Source: Rhodovulum marinum (lineage in GTDB: Bacteria > Pseudomonadota > Alphaproteobacteria > Rhodobacterales > Rhodobacteraceae). From it: a stretch of 64,000 nucleotides of DNA. Under the pieces are notes generated by a model. That model was not told the DNA's origin. It saw nothing but the letters and a program-made list of their open reading frames with translations, and searched no databases. Position 1 is the stretch's first letter, and each line of letters begins with the position of its first letter. The stretch spans positions 1 to 64,000 of the forward strand of contig NZ_SLXP01000003.1 of the NCBI RefSeq assembly GCF_004343075.1. The letters run 5' to 3'. The translations under genes were made by a program, and so were the position numbers. This document shows, one piece after another, positions 44,497 through 56,361 of the stretch.

Positions 44497-45539
44497 GCGA
44501 TATCGAGATCCGCGTCGAGTGCCGCGCGGGCCGGATCACCCTGAACCGGCCCAAGGCGCTGAACGCGCTGACCTACGAGATGTGCCTTGCGATCGAGGCG
44601 GCGCTGGATCAATGGCGGCAGGATGACGCCGTCGCGCTGGTGCTGATCGACGCGGCGGGCGACCGGGCCTTCTGTGCGGGCGGCGACATCGCGGTGATGT
44701 ACGACACCGGCACCAGGGGCGACTTTGCCTATGGCCAGAAATTCTGGCGCGACGAATACCGTATGAATGCCAAGATCGCCGAATACCCGAAACCGGTGGT
44801 CAGCCTTATGCAGGGCTTCACCATGGGCGGCGGCGTGGGCGTGGGCTGTCATGGCAGCCACCGGGTGGTCGGTGAAACCAGCCAGGTGGCGATGCCGGAA
44901 TGCGGGATCGGACTGGTGCCCGATGTGGGCGGGTCGCTGATCCTGGCGCAGGCACCGGGACGGCTGGGGGAATACCTGGGCACCACGGGCCGCCGGATGG
45001 GGCCGGGCGATGCGATCCACGCGGGCTTTGCCGATCATTACCTGCCCGAGGCGCGCTGGCCCGATCTGATTGCCGAACTGGTGACGACGGGCGATGCGCG
45101 CTCTGTCGACCGCGCCGCCATGTCCGCGCCGGCGGGCGAACTGCGCGACCTGCAGCCGCAGGTCGACAGGCTTTTCGCCGCCGAAACCTTGCAAGGGGTG
45201 ATAGACGCCTTGCGCGCGGATGGCTCGCCCTTCGCAGAGGACGCGCTGAACCGGCTGTCGCGCGGCAGTCCGCTGGCCATCGCCTGCGCCATCGAGATGC
45301 AGCACCGGCTGGGTCCCGACTCGACGATCCGCGACGCGCTGGCGCTGGAATACCGGTTCACCCACCGCGCGCCAGAACACTCGGATTTCCTCGAAGGCAT
45401 CCGTGCGGCGATCATCGACAAGGACAAAAGCCCCGCCTGGCGCCACCCGGACCTGACCTCGGTTCCACAGGCCGACGTATCGGACATGCTGGCGCCGCTG
45501 GGCAACGACGAACTCAAGCTGGAGGAGGAACGGACATGA
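44493..45539 (+). CDS. 3-hydroxyisobutyryl-CoA hydrolase
   Basis: Enoyl-CoA hydratase-fold hydrolase that releases 3-hydroxyisobutyrate in valine breakdown. 348 aa with AFCAGGDIAVMYD, the oxyanion loop GFTMGGGVGVGCHG and the HIBYL-CoA hydrolase signature MPECGIGLVPDVGGS with catalytic Glu. GGAGG lies before ATG 44493. It overlaps both neighbours by 4 bases (ATGA). Confidence 0.93.
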   Translation: MSDIEIRVECRAGRITLNRPKALNALTYEMCLAIEAALDQWRQDDAVALVLIDAAGDRAFCAGGDIAVMYDTGTRGDFAYGQKFWRDEYRMNAKIAEYPKPVVSLMQGFTMGGGVGVGCHGSHRVVGETSQVAMPECGIGLVPDVGGSLILAQAPGRLGEYLGTTGRRMGPGDAIHAGFADHYLPEARWPDLIAELVTTGDARSVDRAAMSAPAGELRDLQPQVDRLFAAETLQGVIDALRADGSPFAEDALNRLSRGSPLAIACAIEMQHRLGPDSTIRDALALEYRFTHRAPEHSDFLEGIRAAIIDKDKSPAWRHPDLTSVPQADVSDMLAPLGNDELKLEEERT

Positions 45540-46408
45540 AGGTGGGCTTCATCGGTCTGGGAAACATGGGCGCGCCCATGGCAGGCAACCTCGCCCGCGC
45601 GGGCCACGAGGTGACGGGCTTCGACCTGGCCGCGCCCTGCCCCGAGGGCGTGAGCCCGGCGGCCAGCGCCGCCGAGGCCGCGGCCGGCCGCGACGTGGTC
45701 ATCACCATGCTGCCCAATGGCGCGATCCTGCGCAGCGTCGCCGCCGAGGTGCTTCCGATCATGGACAAGGGCGCGGTGCTGCTGGATTGTTCCACCGTCG
45801 ATGTCGAAAGCGCCCGCGCCGTCGCCGCCGAGGCCGAAACTGCGGGTATCATGGCGGTCGATGCGCCGGTGTCGGGCGGCGTGGGCGGGGCTGCGGCCGG
45901 CACGCTGACCTTCATGGCCGGCGGCAGTGAGGCGGCGTTCGAGAAGGTGCGCCCGCTGTTCGACGTGATGGGCCAGAAGGCGGTCCATTGCGGCGCTTCG
46001 GGTGCCGGGCAGGCCGCCAAGATCTGCAACAACATGATCCTCGGCGCGACGATGATCGTCACCTGCGAGGCCTTCGCTCTGGCCGACAAGCTGGGGCTTG
46101 ACCGCAAAAAGATGTTCGACGTGGTCTCGACCTCGTCCGGTTACAGCTGGACGATGAACGCCTATTGCCCGGCCCCCGGCGTCGGGCCGCAAAGCCCCGC
46201 CGACAACGGCTACAAGCCCGGTTTCGCCGCCGAGCTGATGCTGAAGGATCTGCGCCTGTCGCAACAGGCCGCCGAGGCGGCCGATGCCGACACGCCCATG
46301 GGCGCGCGCGCGGCCGAACTCTACGCCGCCTTCGTCGAGGACGAGGATGGCAAGGGCAAGGATTTCTCAGCGATGCTGCCCCGTTTCGAAAAGCGGGGCC
46401 GCGGATGA
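45536..46408 (+). CDS. mmsB: 3-hydroxyisobutyrate dehydrogenase
   Basis: Oxidises 3-hydroxyisobutyrate to methylmalonate semialdehyde, the MmsA substrate. 290 aa with NAD motif GLGNMGAPMA (8-17), the DAPVSGGVGGAAAGTL substrate block and catalytic Lys162 in GQAAKICNN. GGAGGAGG precedes ATG 45536. It overlaps the preceding gene and the Crp-family gene by 4 bases each. Confidence 0.96.
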   Translation: MKVGFIGLGNMGAPMAGNLARAGHEVTGFDLAAPCPEGVSPAASAAEAAAGRDVVITMLPNGAILRSVAAEVLPIMDKGAVLLDCSTVDVESARAVAAEAETAGIMAVDAPVSGGVGGAAAGTLTFMAGGSEAAFEKVRPLFDVMGQKAVHCGASGAGQAAKICNNMILGATMIVTCEAFALADKLGLDRKKMFDVVSTSSGYSWTMNAYCPAPGVGPQSPADNGYKPGFAAELMLKDLRLSQQAAEAADADTPMGARAAELYAAFVEDEDGKGKDFSAMLPRFEKRGRG

Positions 46409-47064
46409 ACTGGACCGCGCGCGCCCAGGGGCTGGAAGGGTTGGAACCGGGCATCGCCGCCCGGCTGGAGGGTCTGCCGGTCATGCGGCTGCCAAAGGGC
46501 AAGGTGCTGTTCTGCCCCGGCGAGGCGGCGCGCGGCTTCACCATGCTGATCTCGGGGCGGGTCGAGGTGTTTCTTGTCGGGCCGACGGGACGGGAAATCC
46601 TGCTTTACGCGATCGAGCCCGGGCAATCCTGCGTCCAGTCCACCCTTGGCCTGCTGGGTGGCGAGGATTACACGGGCGAGGCGATCACTGTCACCGATTG
46701 CGAGGCGGTGCTGGTCCCGCGCGAGCTGTTCCTGTCGATGATGGACAAGTCTCAGGTTTTCCGCCGCTTCGTCTTCAGCGCCTTCGCAACGCGGATGCAG
46801 TCCATCATGGCGCTGCTGGAGCGGGTGGCCTTCCAGAAGGTCGAAAGCCGCCTTGCCGCGGACCTGCTGGCCAATGCAGAGGCCGGCGCGGTGCATGCCA
46901 CCCACCAGGAGATCGCGACCCGGATCGGCACCGCGCGCGAAGTCGTCTCGCGTCGCCTGGATGCCTTGGCCAAGGCCGGGCTGGTGCGCCTGGACCGCGG
47001 CGTTGTCACGCTCGATGACCAGGCCGGGCTGGCCCGGATCGCGGCGACCGACGGGGCTGCGTGA
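46405..47064 (+). CDS. Crp/Fnr family regulator
   Basis: A 219-aa regulator with N-terminal cyclic-nucleotide-binding-like domain (GRVEVFLVGPTGREILLYAI) and C-terminal winged helix (ATHQEIATRIGTAREVVSRR). It has few cysteines (Cys40 in LFCPGE, Cys74, Cys94) and no Fnr-type N-terminal Fe-S cluster, so the signal is unknown. It is the last gene of the valine operon (4-base overlap with mmsB), and the DUF2892 genes follow, a link often seen in sulfur-related or nitrosative-stress clusters. Confidence 0.92.
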   Translation: MNWTARAQGLEGLEPGIAARLEGLPVMRLPKGKVLFCPGEAARGFTMLISGRVEVFLVGPTGREILLYAIEPGQSCVQSTLGLLGGEDYTGEAITVTDCEAVLVPRELFLSMMDKSQVFRRFVFSAFATRMQSIMALLERVAFQKVESRLAADLLANAEAGAVHATHQEIATRIGTAREVVSRRLDALAKAGLVRLDRGVVTLDDQAGLARIAATDGAA

Positions 47065-47161
47065 CACTGTCACAGACGGACCTGGCGGCATACGGCACTG
47101 TGTTCTCACACCGCCCGAGCGAGTCGGGCGCAATGCTTTCCACTTCATCGGAGGAAGTCCC

Positions 47162-47356
47162 ATGTTCAAGAAAAATGTCGGCGGCATCGACCGCATGGCC
47201 CGTATCGGCGGTGGCGCCATGATGCTGCTGATCTGGGCGTTCATGACCGACCCGAGCCCGCTTTGGCTGATCGGCATCGTGCCGCTGGTCACCGGTCTGA
47301 TGTCCAGCTGCCCGCTTTACAACCTGATCGGCCTGAACACCTGCCCGACCAAGTGA
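47162..47356 (+). CDS. DUF2892 membrane protein, copy 1
   Basis: A 64-aa protein with N-terminal FKKNVGGIDRMARI, two hydrophobic helices (GGAMMLLIWAFM, WLIGIVPLVTGLM) and the C-terminal Cys-rich SCPLYNLIGLNTCPTK. DUF2892 proteins are inner membrane proteins related to the membrane part of rhodanese YgaP. ATG 47162 follows GGAGG. The paralogue follows 184 bases later. Confidence 0.9.
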   Translation: MFKKNVGGIDRMARIGGGAMMLLIWAFMTDPSPLWLIGIVPLVTGLMSSCPLYNLIGLNTCPTK

Positions 47357-47377
47357 CGCCGGCGCATTGATCCGGCC

Positions 47378-47403
47378 GCAGGCGGGGTCACGGCCCCGCC
47401 TGC
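47378..47403 (+). terminator. Strong hairpin after DUF2892 copy 1
   Basis: Perfect 10-bp stem GCAGGCGGGG (47378-47387), loop TCACGG, CCCCGCCTGC (47394-47403), 22 bases after the stop. No U-run follows, so it may pause or stabilise rather than end transcription. Confidence 0.5.
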
Positions 47404-47539
47404 ACCCTGTCTCCCCTCTCCCTGTCGCCGGATTGGTTTCATGGCGCCGTGACTGAATCGCGGCGCCATGCCATATTACGGGCATCGCAGCCATGGCGGA
47501 CCGGATGGCCGGCCTGCCGCATCACAGGGGAAAAAGACC

Positions 47540-47743
47540 ATGTTTGCAAAGAACGTTGGCACCGTCGACCGGATCGCACGGATCGTGGTCGGCCTCGGCC
47601 TGATCGCCGGGTTCTTCCTGAACGACAGCGAGTCGGCCTGGCGCTACCTCTACCTTATCGGCGTGATCCCGCTGATCACCGGCGTGATGTCGACCTGCCC
47701 GGCCTATTCGATCTTCGGCATCAGCACCTGCAAGACCAGCTGA
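47540..47743 (+). CDS. DUF2892 membrane protein, copy 2
   Basis: A 67-aa paralogue of the preceding DUF2892 protein (FAKNVGTVDRIARIVVGLGL, then STCPAYSIFGISTCKTS), with two helices and the same C-terminal cysteine pattern. ATG 47540 is chosen by alignment with the first copy. Tandem duplication. Confidence 0.9.
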   Translation: MFAKNVGTVDRIARIVVGLGLIAGFFLNDSESAWRYLYLIGVIPLITGVMSTCPAYSIFGISTCKTS

Positions 47744-47755
47744 CGCAATCCGCCC

Positions 47756-47781
47756 GGCGGGTGCAAAAACCTGCGCCCGCC
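47756..47781. terminator. Bidirectional hairpin between convergent genes
   Basis: Stem GGCGGGTGC (47756-47764) with GCGCCCGCC (47773-47781), one G-U pair, loop AAAAACCT. It lies between the DUF2892 gene stop and the convergent hypothetical gene stop at 47784. No U-run. Confidence 0.5.
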
Positions 47782-47783
47782 GA

Positions 47784-48164
47784 TCACCGCCCCAGCGGGA
47801 TGTCCAGCCTGCCGGCCAGATCGCGGCAATAGACCATCCAGTCGCGGAAATCCTCGGTGACCGTGAACCCCATCCCCCGCCCGTCCCAAAGCGCCGCCTT
47901 GCGCTGGAACAGCGCCGCGATATGCGCATCGGGGGCGGCGTGCCCCTCGGCGGCGGCGCATCCTTCGGCACCATCGAGGAACGCCTCGGCCACGGCAGAC
48001 AGCCCGCCTCCGGGTTGCGCGGCGGCGCGGTCGGGATAGGCACGCGCCGGAATGGTCAAAAGCGCCGCACAGTCCACGAGGCTTTCGCTCGTGGCGCGCT
48101 GGCCAGCCAAGGCAGGTTCGGCGGAAAGACCGGCGAGACAGGCAAAAACGACGGCGCGGAACAT
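47784..48164 (-). CDS. Secreted hypothetical protein
   Basis: A 126-aa protein with signal peptide (1-20, ending EPALA) and a small helical mature domain containing three cysteines (VDCAALL, EGCAAAE, VYCRDLA). No family recognised. Located between DUF2892 copy 2 (convergent) and uvrA (same strand, 141-base gap). Confidence 0.68.
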   Translation of the reverse strand: MFRAVVFACLAGLSAEPALAGQRATSESLVDCAALLTIPARAYPDRAAAQPGGGLSAVAEAFLDGAEGCAAAEGHAAPDAHIAALFQRKAALWDGRGMGFTVTEDFRDWMVYCRDLAGRLDIPLGR

Positions 48165-48305
48165 CGGCTGGACCTAAACTACGGGATTTCGGTATTCTAG
48201 CGGGTGGCAAAGGCGTAAATCAGGCGCTCGCGGGGCCGAACCCTGCCCGATCATCGTCGCCCCAGTTACGTCAAACCGCGCCTTCCGCCAAAGGTGCCCG
48301 CACGG

Positions 48306-51164
<2,859 letters not shown>

Positions 51165-51230
51165 GTCTGCCCCCGGGAAAACCAATCCTACACATAGAGG
51201 AGCGCCGCGCGATTCCCAACTGGAATTGCG

Positions 51231-51245
51231 GAACCTTCCGCGAAC
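51231..51245. promoter_or_regulatory. LexA/SOS box GAAC-N7-GAAC
   Basis: An exact match to the alphaproteobacterial LexA box (GTTC-N7-GTTC read on the minus strand), 67 bases upstream of the uvrA start and in the expected promoter position. The rhodanese gene starts 99 bases away in the other direction. Confidence 0.82.
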
Positions 51246-51343
51246 ATCTGCGGTGCGGCCCCGTGCGACCGCAACGGCCTTTCACAATCGTGCCCACGCT
51301 GCATATAGTCGCCGCGAAGCCACCCCATGAGGAGCGCGCCACT

Positions 51344-51718
51344 ATGTTCAAGGCTTTCGACCTGATCACCCGCATCTATCCGAATGTCGAGCGCATGTCC
51401 GCCAAGGATGCCGCCGAAGCCGCCGAACGCGGCGAGGTCGTGTTGCTCGACGTGCGCGCCGCGCATGAAATCGCGCGGACCGGCAAGGCGCGGAACGCGC
51501 TGCATGTCGAACTGCCCTACATGCGGCACAAGGCGAACCCGGCAAGCAAGCATTTCGACCCCGCGTTCGACCCGTCGAAGGTTTTCGTGCTGTATTGCGA
51601 GAACGGGGCGCGGTCGCTGATGGCTGGACGGATCATGAAAAAGCTCGGGTACGAACGCGTCTACAACATGGGCGCCTTCCGCGAATGGCAGAACGCCAAA
51701 CTGCCTGTGGACAAATAG
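51344..51718 (+). CDS. Rhodanese-like sulfurtransferase domain protein
   Basis: A 124-aa single rhodanese domain with catalytic Cys85 in the active loop CENGARS and the usual LLDVRAAHE block. It moves sulfane sulfur between thiols; the acceptor is unknown. No signal peptide. Divergent from uvrA; a strong hairpin follows the stop. Confidence 0.9.
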   Translation: MFKAFDLITRIYPNVERMSAKDAAEAAERGEVVLLDVRAAHEIARTGKARNALHVELPYMRHKANPASKHFDPAFDPSKVFVLYCENGARSLMAGRIMKKLGYERVYNMGAFREWQNAKLPVDK

Positions 51719-51764
51719 CGCGCCAAGCCCTCGCATTTCTGCTCAGTATCCACCGATACGACCC

Positions 51765-51794
51765 GGGGGATGTTCCCAAAGTGGAAAATCCCCC
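51765..51794. terminator. Bidirectional hairpin between rhodanese and lpdA
   Basis: GGGGGAT (51765-51771) pairs with ATCCCCC (51788-51794), with an inner TTCC/GGAA stem, loop AAAGT, between two convergent genes. Confidence 0.65.
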
Positions 51795-51844
51795 AACGTG
51801 CCTTGTAACCGGCGGGCATGTTGTCCGTCCCACCCGGCGTCCGG

Positions 51845-53239
51845 TCAGAAATGGATGGCCCGCCCCCAGGCATCGAGCACGGATTCGTGCATCATCTCGG
51901 ACAGCGTGGGGTGCGGGAAAACCGTTTCCATCAACTCGGCCTCGGTCGTCTCCAGTGCCCGACCCACCACATAGCCCTGGATCAGTTCGGTGACCTCGGC
52001 GCCCACCATATGCGCGCCCAGCAACTCGCCGGTCTTGGCATCGAACACCGTCTTGACCAGCCCCTCGGGTTCCCCCAGCGCGATGGCCTTGCCATTGCCG
52101 ATGAAGGGGAAACGCCCGACCCGGATCTCGAACCCCTTTTCCTTCGCGCGCGCCTCGGTAAGCCCGACGCTGGCGACCTGTGGGTGGCAATAGGTACAAC
52201 CGGCGATGGACCCCGGCCTGATCGGGTGAGGATGGCCGCCGGCGACGAGTTCGGCCACCATCACGCCCTCGTGGGATGCCTTGTGCGCCAGCCACGGCGC
52301 GCCGGCGACATCGCCGATGGCATACAGTCCCTCGACCCCGGTGCGGCAGTACTCATCAGTCACGACATGGGTGCGGTCGATCTTGACCCCCAACGCCTCC
52401 AGCCCCAGCCCCTCGACATTGCCGACGATGCCCACGGCCGATATCACCGTGTCGACCTCCATCGTCTCGATCTTGCCGCCCTGTTCGACATGGGCCGTGA
52501 CCTTGTCCGCGCCACGATCCAGCTTTTTCACCGTGGCCTTTTCGCGGATCGTCATGCCCTGCTTTTCGAACTGCTTCTTCGCAAAGGCGGAAATCTCGGC
52601 GTCTTCGACGGGCAGGATGCGCTCCATCACCTCGACCACCGTGGTCTCGGCGCCCAGCGTGTTGAAGAAGCTGGCGAATTCGATCCCGATCGCGCCCGAG
52701 CCGATGACCAGCAACTTCTTGGGCATGTGCGGCGGGTTCAGCGCGTGCTTGTAGTTCCAGACCCGTTTGCCGTCGGGTTCCAGCCCCGGCAATTCGCGCG
52801 CGCGGGCGCCGGTGGCCAGCACGATGGCCGGGGCCGACATTTCCTCGGTGCCGGCGTCCGTCCTTACGGCCACCTTGCCCCTCGCAGGCAGGCTGGCCGC
52901 ACCCATCACCACCGTGACCTTGTTTTTCTTGAGCAGATGCCCCACGCCCGAGGCCAGTTGTTTCGCCACCCCGCGCGAGCGTTTGACCACCGCGTCAAGG
53001 TCATAGCCGATCCCGTCCGCATTGAGGCCGAATTCCTTGGCCCGGTGCATCAGGTGGAACACCTCGGCCGAGCGCAGCATCGCCTTGGTCGGGATGCAGC
53101 CCCAGTTCAGGCAGATGCCGCCCAGATGCTCGCGTTCCACAACGGCGACGCTCAGTCCCAGTTGCGCCCCCCGGATCGCGGCGACATAGCCGCCCGGCCC
53201 CGCACCGATCACGATCATGTCGAAGTTTCGCGCGGCCAT
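51845..53239 (-). CDS. lpdA: Dihydrolipoamide dehydrogenase
   Basis: E3 flavoprotein of 2-oxoacid dehydrogenase complexes. 464 aa with FAD motif GAGPGGYVAA, redox disulfide Cys43-Cys48 (GGICLNWGC), NAD motif GSGAIGIEFAS and the C-terminal catalytic FPHPTLSEMMHE. No E1/E2 genes are adjacent, so it may be an additional copy serving one complex. DUF924 gene lies 44 bases upstream on the same strand. Confidence 0.96.
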   Translation of the reverse strand: MAARNFDMIVIGAGPGGYVAAIRGAQLGLSVAVVEREHLGGICLNWGCIPTKAMLRSAEVFHLMHRAKEFGLNADGIGYDLDAVVKRSRGVAKQLASGVGHLLKKNKVTVVMGAASLPARGKVAVRTDAGTEEMSAPAIVLATGARARELPGLEPDGKRVWNYKHALNPPHMPKKLLVIGSGAIGIEFASFFNTLGAETTVVEVMERILPVEDAEISAFAKKQFEKQGMTIREKATVKKLDRGADKVTAHVEQGGKIETMEVDTVISAVGIVGNVEGLGLEALGVKIDRTHVVTDEYCRTGVEGLYAIGDVAGAPWLAHKASHEGVMVAELVAGGHPHPIRPGSIAGCTYCHPQVASVGLTEARAKEKGFEIRVGRFPFIGNGKAIALGEPEGLVKTVFDAKTGELLGAHMVGAEVTELIQGYVVGRALETTEAELMETVFPHPTLSEMMHESVLDAWGRAIHF

Positions 53240-53283
53240 GGCGCCTCTCCCTGTCAGGTTGTCCCGCTTGTTGCGCCCGGGCC

Positions 53284-53862
53284 CTAGGCCGAGGCACGCA
53301 GTTCCGCCACGCAGGCTGCGTAACCGCCCGCCTCGAGGAAGGCGACCTCTTCCTCGGACGACCCGCGATGCAATGCCTCGTTTCGGAATGGAAAGCGGCC
53401 GAAGCGGCGGATCAGTTCACGATGCGCCTTGGCGTGCAACAGGTTGTCGGCCCCGGTCTCGGGCATCCGCGTCAGCATCAGCCGCACGCAGCGGTCCTGG
53501 TCCATCAGGCATTCCGAATGCATAAGCGGCATGTAGAAGAACTGCCGCTCGGGCTCGGGATAGCGCATGTCGAAATTGTGCTCGATCGCCTGTTTCGAGG
53601 CGGCGCGCGCCAGCACATCGGTAGCGAAGGACCGCCAGTCACCGCGGAACATGTTGCGCGGGAACTGGTCGGTCAGGATCAGGAAAGCCAGCGCTCCCTC
53701 GGGATTGGTCGGCCAATCGTGAAACTCGCCCGCATGGGCGGATTCCCAATGGCCCTTGAAGCGCGTCGTGATCGCCTCGTCGACCGCCGGATCGGCCTTG
53801 TACCAGCCCCCCGGGCCGACCTCGTTCAGCCAGAACTCGATGATCTCCGCCTTGCGCGACAT
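53284..53862 (-). CDS. DUF924 family protein
   Basis: A 192-aa helical protein recognised by FWLNEVGPGGWYKADPAVD, LTDQFPRNMFRG and the FFYMPLMHSE block. Function unknown; the fold is TPR-like by family knowledge. ATG 53862 (MSRKAEIIEFWL) is chosen by family start; ATG 53922 is upstream. On the same strand as lpdA, possibly co-transcribed. Confidence 0.9.
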   Translation of the reverse strand: MSRKAEIIEFWLNEVGPGGWYKADPAVDEAITTRFKGHWESAHAGEFHDWPTNPEGALAFLILTDQFPRNMFRGDWRSFATDVLARAASKQAIEHNFDMRYPEPERQFFYMPLMHSECLMDQDRCVRLMLTRMPETGADNLLHAKAHRELIRRFGRFPFRNEALHRGSSEEEVAFLEAGGYAACVAELRASA

Positions 53863-53945
53863 CCGCTTCCTCCTGCTCCGGTTCGTGCCTGCCCGCACGC
53901 CCGTGGATCGTTTCAGATTCACCCCAGCGGCGCAAGCCGTTCGGC

Positions 53946-55220
53946 CTAGGGTCGCGCATCCTCGGCGGCGTGCTCGGCCTCGTCATGCTGGGCCTCGATC
54001 GCCACCTCCTGGGCAACCTCGACCGCAACCGGCGAGGCCGTCGGCAGCACCGGCGCATAAGACGCGGTCTCGTCCACGGGAACCGCGGCGCGCTGGGTCA
54101 TCCGGTAGCCGGTGAACACCGCCAGCGACAGCATCAGGATGGCAACGAAAAGGAAGAACCCCTGCGGCCCGATCATCCCCATCATCCAGCCGGTCAGGAT
54201 CGGCCCCAGGATCGCGCCCACCCCGTTGATGAACATCAGCCCGCCCGACGCCGCGGCCATGTCGTCGGGTTCGAGATAGTCGTTGGTATAGGCGATGAGC
54301 AGGGCGTAAAGCGGGTTCGACATCCCCCCGATCAGGAAGGCCGCGACCAGCATCCCAGCGAACCCGCCCCCCAGTGCCATCGCCGCCCCCGCCGCCGCGC
54401 CACCGGTGGCCGCTGCAGCCAGGATGAGCGTGCGCCGGTCCATCCGGTCCGACAACCAGCCGATCGGATATTGCAACAGCAGCCCGCCCAGGTAGATCGT
54501 CGCGATGAAGCCGGAGATTTCGGGCACGCTGAGCCCCGCATTGGTGCCATAGACCGAGGCCATCCCGAACAGCGCCGAGTAGACCCCACCCATCAGGAAG
54601 ATGCCAACTGCACCCGTGGGCGAGGTCCGCACCAGCGCGGCCAGAGACATAGGTTTCGTGGTCTCGAAGGCCGGCGTTGGGCTGACCGACAACAGGATCG
54701 GCGCAAACGAGATCGACACCAGCACCGAGGGGATGATGAACAGAATGAATCCCGCGGGGTCCGCGATCAGCAGCAAGCCCTGCGCGCTGACGATACCGGC
54801 CATCTGCACGATCATGTAAAGCGACAGCGCCTTGCCGCGGGTCTCGTTCGTGGCAGCGTTGTTCAGCCAGCTTTCGGCGGTGACGTAGACCGCCGAGAAA
54901 CAGAACCCGATCAGCACCCGGCCAATGGTCCAGGCGATCGGGTCGGCCAACGCCGGATACAGGATCAGCACCGCCGAGATCAGCGAGGCAAGCGCGGCGA
55001 AGACTCGGACATGGCCAACCCGCCGGATCAGTTCCGGCGCAAGCCGCGACCCGCCCAGGAAACCCGCGAAATAGGCTGACATGACGATCGACATCTCGAA
55101 AGTCGAGAACCCTTCGATACCGCCGCGGATCCCCAGCAACGTGCCCTGGATGCCGTTGCCGACCATCAGCAGCAACATGCCGAGAAGCAGCGCCCAAGAG
55201 CTCGTCAAGACCTGGAACAC
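53946..55220 (-). CDS. MFS transporter (YcaD-like)
   Basis: A 424-aa major facilitator with twelve predicted helices, a conserved charged loop between helices 2 and 3 (GGSRLAPELIRRVGHVRVF), and the same loop in the second half (GWLSDRMDRRTLILAA). The C-terminal 45 residues are acidic/Ala-rich (AQEVAIEAQHDEAEHAAED). It resembles YcaD/Bcr-type exporters; substrate unknown. Confidence 0.92.
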   Translation of the reverse strand: MFQVLTSSWALLLGMLLLMVGNGIQGTLLGIRGGIEGFSTFEMSIVMSAYFAGFLGGSRLAPELIRRVGHVRVFAALASLISAVLILYPALADPIAWTIGRVLIGFCFSAVYVTAESWLNNAATNETRGKALSLYMIVQMAGIVSAQGLLLIADPAGFILFIIPSVLVSISFAPILLSVSPTPAFETTKPMSLAALVRTSPTGAVGIFLMGGVYSALFGMASVYGTNAGLSVPEISGFIATIYLGGLLLQYPIGWLSDRMDRRTLILAAAATGGAAAGAAMALGGGFAGMLVAAFLIGGMSNPLYALLIAYTNDYLEPDDMAAASGGLMFINGVGAILGPILTGWMMGMIGPQGFFLFVAILMLSLAVFTGYRMTQRAAVPVDETASYAPVLPTASPVAVEVAQEVAIEAQHDEAEHAAEDARP

Positions 55221-55272
55221 GGGGCAAATCCTTTCGCGTACTTGGCCCCTGTCTAGGGGAGATCGACACGCG

Positions 55273-56361
55273 TCAAATGCCTGTCTGCGACCCCTGCCTG
55301 CCGGGTTGCGCCGCCGGGATCAAGAGCGAGGCGTCGCCATAGGAAAAGAAGCGGTAGCGCGACGTAACGGCATGGGCGTAAATCTTTCGTATCGTTTCCG
55401 TTCCCATCAAGGCCGAGACCAGCATCATCAGGGTCGATCGCGGCAGGTGGAAATTGGTCATCAGCGCATCGGCGATGCGGAACCGATAGCCCGGGCGGAT
55501 GAAGATATCGGTCTCCCCCACCCAGGGGTGCAGGCGGCCCGCCTCGTCGGCGGCGCTTTCGATCAGGCGCAGCGCCGTCGTGCCAACGGGAATGATCCGC
55601 CCACCCGCCGCCCGTGTCGCGTTGATTTCCGCCGCAGCGGCCTCGGTCACCTCGCCCCATTCGGCATGCATCTTGTGCGCCGAGACATCGTCGGTCTTGA
55701 CCGGCAGGAAGGTTCCCGCGCCGACATGAAGCGTGACATGCGTGAAACTCACACCCCGCGCCCGCAATGCGGCCAGCAGCGCATCGTCGAAATGCAGCGA
55801 GGCCGTGGGCGCGGCGACGGCACCCGGGCGTGCGGCCCAAACGGTCTGGTAATCCTCGGTATCCTGCGCATCGGCTGGCCGTTTCGCGGCGATATAGGGC
55901 GGCAACGGCATCGCGCCCGCCTCGGCCAGCGCGGCGTCGAAATCCTCACCAACAAGGTTGAAGGCCAGCGTCACGTCCTGGGTGCCCTTCGCCACCACCT
56001 CGGCCGACAGCTTCTCGGAAAAGACCACGGTTTCGCCGGGCTTCAGCTTGCGCAGCGGCTTGGCCATCGCGCGCCACCGGCCGTCCGGCGCAGGCTCCAT
56101 CAGCGTGACCTCGACCCGCGCCACGACCGGACCCTGCGCACTCTCGCGGCGGCGGGTGCCCGTCAGCCGCGCCGGGATCACCCGGGTGTCGTTCAATACC
56201 AGCCGATCACCCGGCCCCAGCAAGCCGGGCAGGTCGCGCACATGCAGATCGCGGACCCGCTCGCCCTCGGCCACCAAAAGCCGCGCCGCGGATCGCGGCC
56301 GGGCGGGCCGGGTCGCGATCAACTCGTCGGGCAGGTCGAAATCGAAATCCGACAGCTTCAT
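55273..56361 (-). CDS. queA: S-adenosylmethionine:tRNA ribosyltransferase-isomerase
   Basis: Adds the epoxyqueuosine cyclopentane ring to tRNA, using the ribosyl part of SAM. 362 aa with the N-terminal [16 protein letters not shown], the DTRVIPARL block, [13 protein letters not shown] and the late [16 protein letters not shown] signature. It overlaps the YhdP-like gene by 4 bases, so the two are coupled. Confidence 0.97.
   Translation of the reverse strand: MKLSDFDFDLPDELIATRPARPRSAARLLVAEGERVRDLHVRDLPGLLGPGDRLVLNDTRVIPARLTGTRRRESAQGPVVARVEVTLMEPAPDGRWRAMAKPLRKLKPGETVVFSEKLSAEVVAKGTQDVTLAFNLVGEDFDAALAEAGAMPLPPYIAAKRPADAQDTEDYQTVWAARPGAVAAPTASLHFDDALLAALRARGVSFTHVTLHVGAGTFLPVKTDDVSAHKMHAEWGEVTEAAAAEINATRAAGGRIIPVGTTALRLIESAADEAGRLHPWVGETDIFIRPGYRFRIADALMTNFHLPRSTLMMLVSALMGTETIRKIYAHAVTSRYRFFSYGDASLLIPAAQPGRQGSQTGI

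Noticed and set aside
51661-51819. 52-codon minus-strand frame between rhodanese and lpdA
   Set aside because: It covers a strong hairpin between convergent genes and the end of the rhodanese gene; no ribosome site of note.
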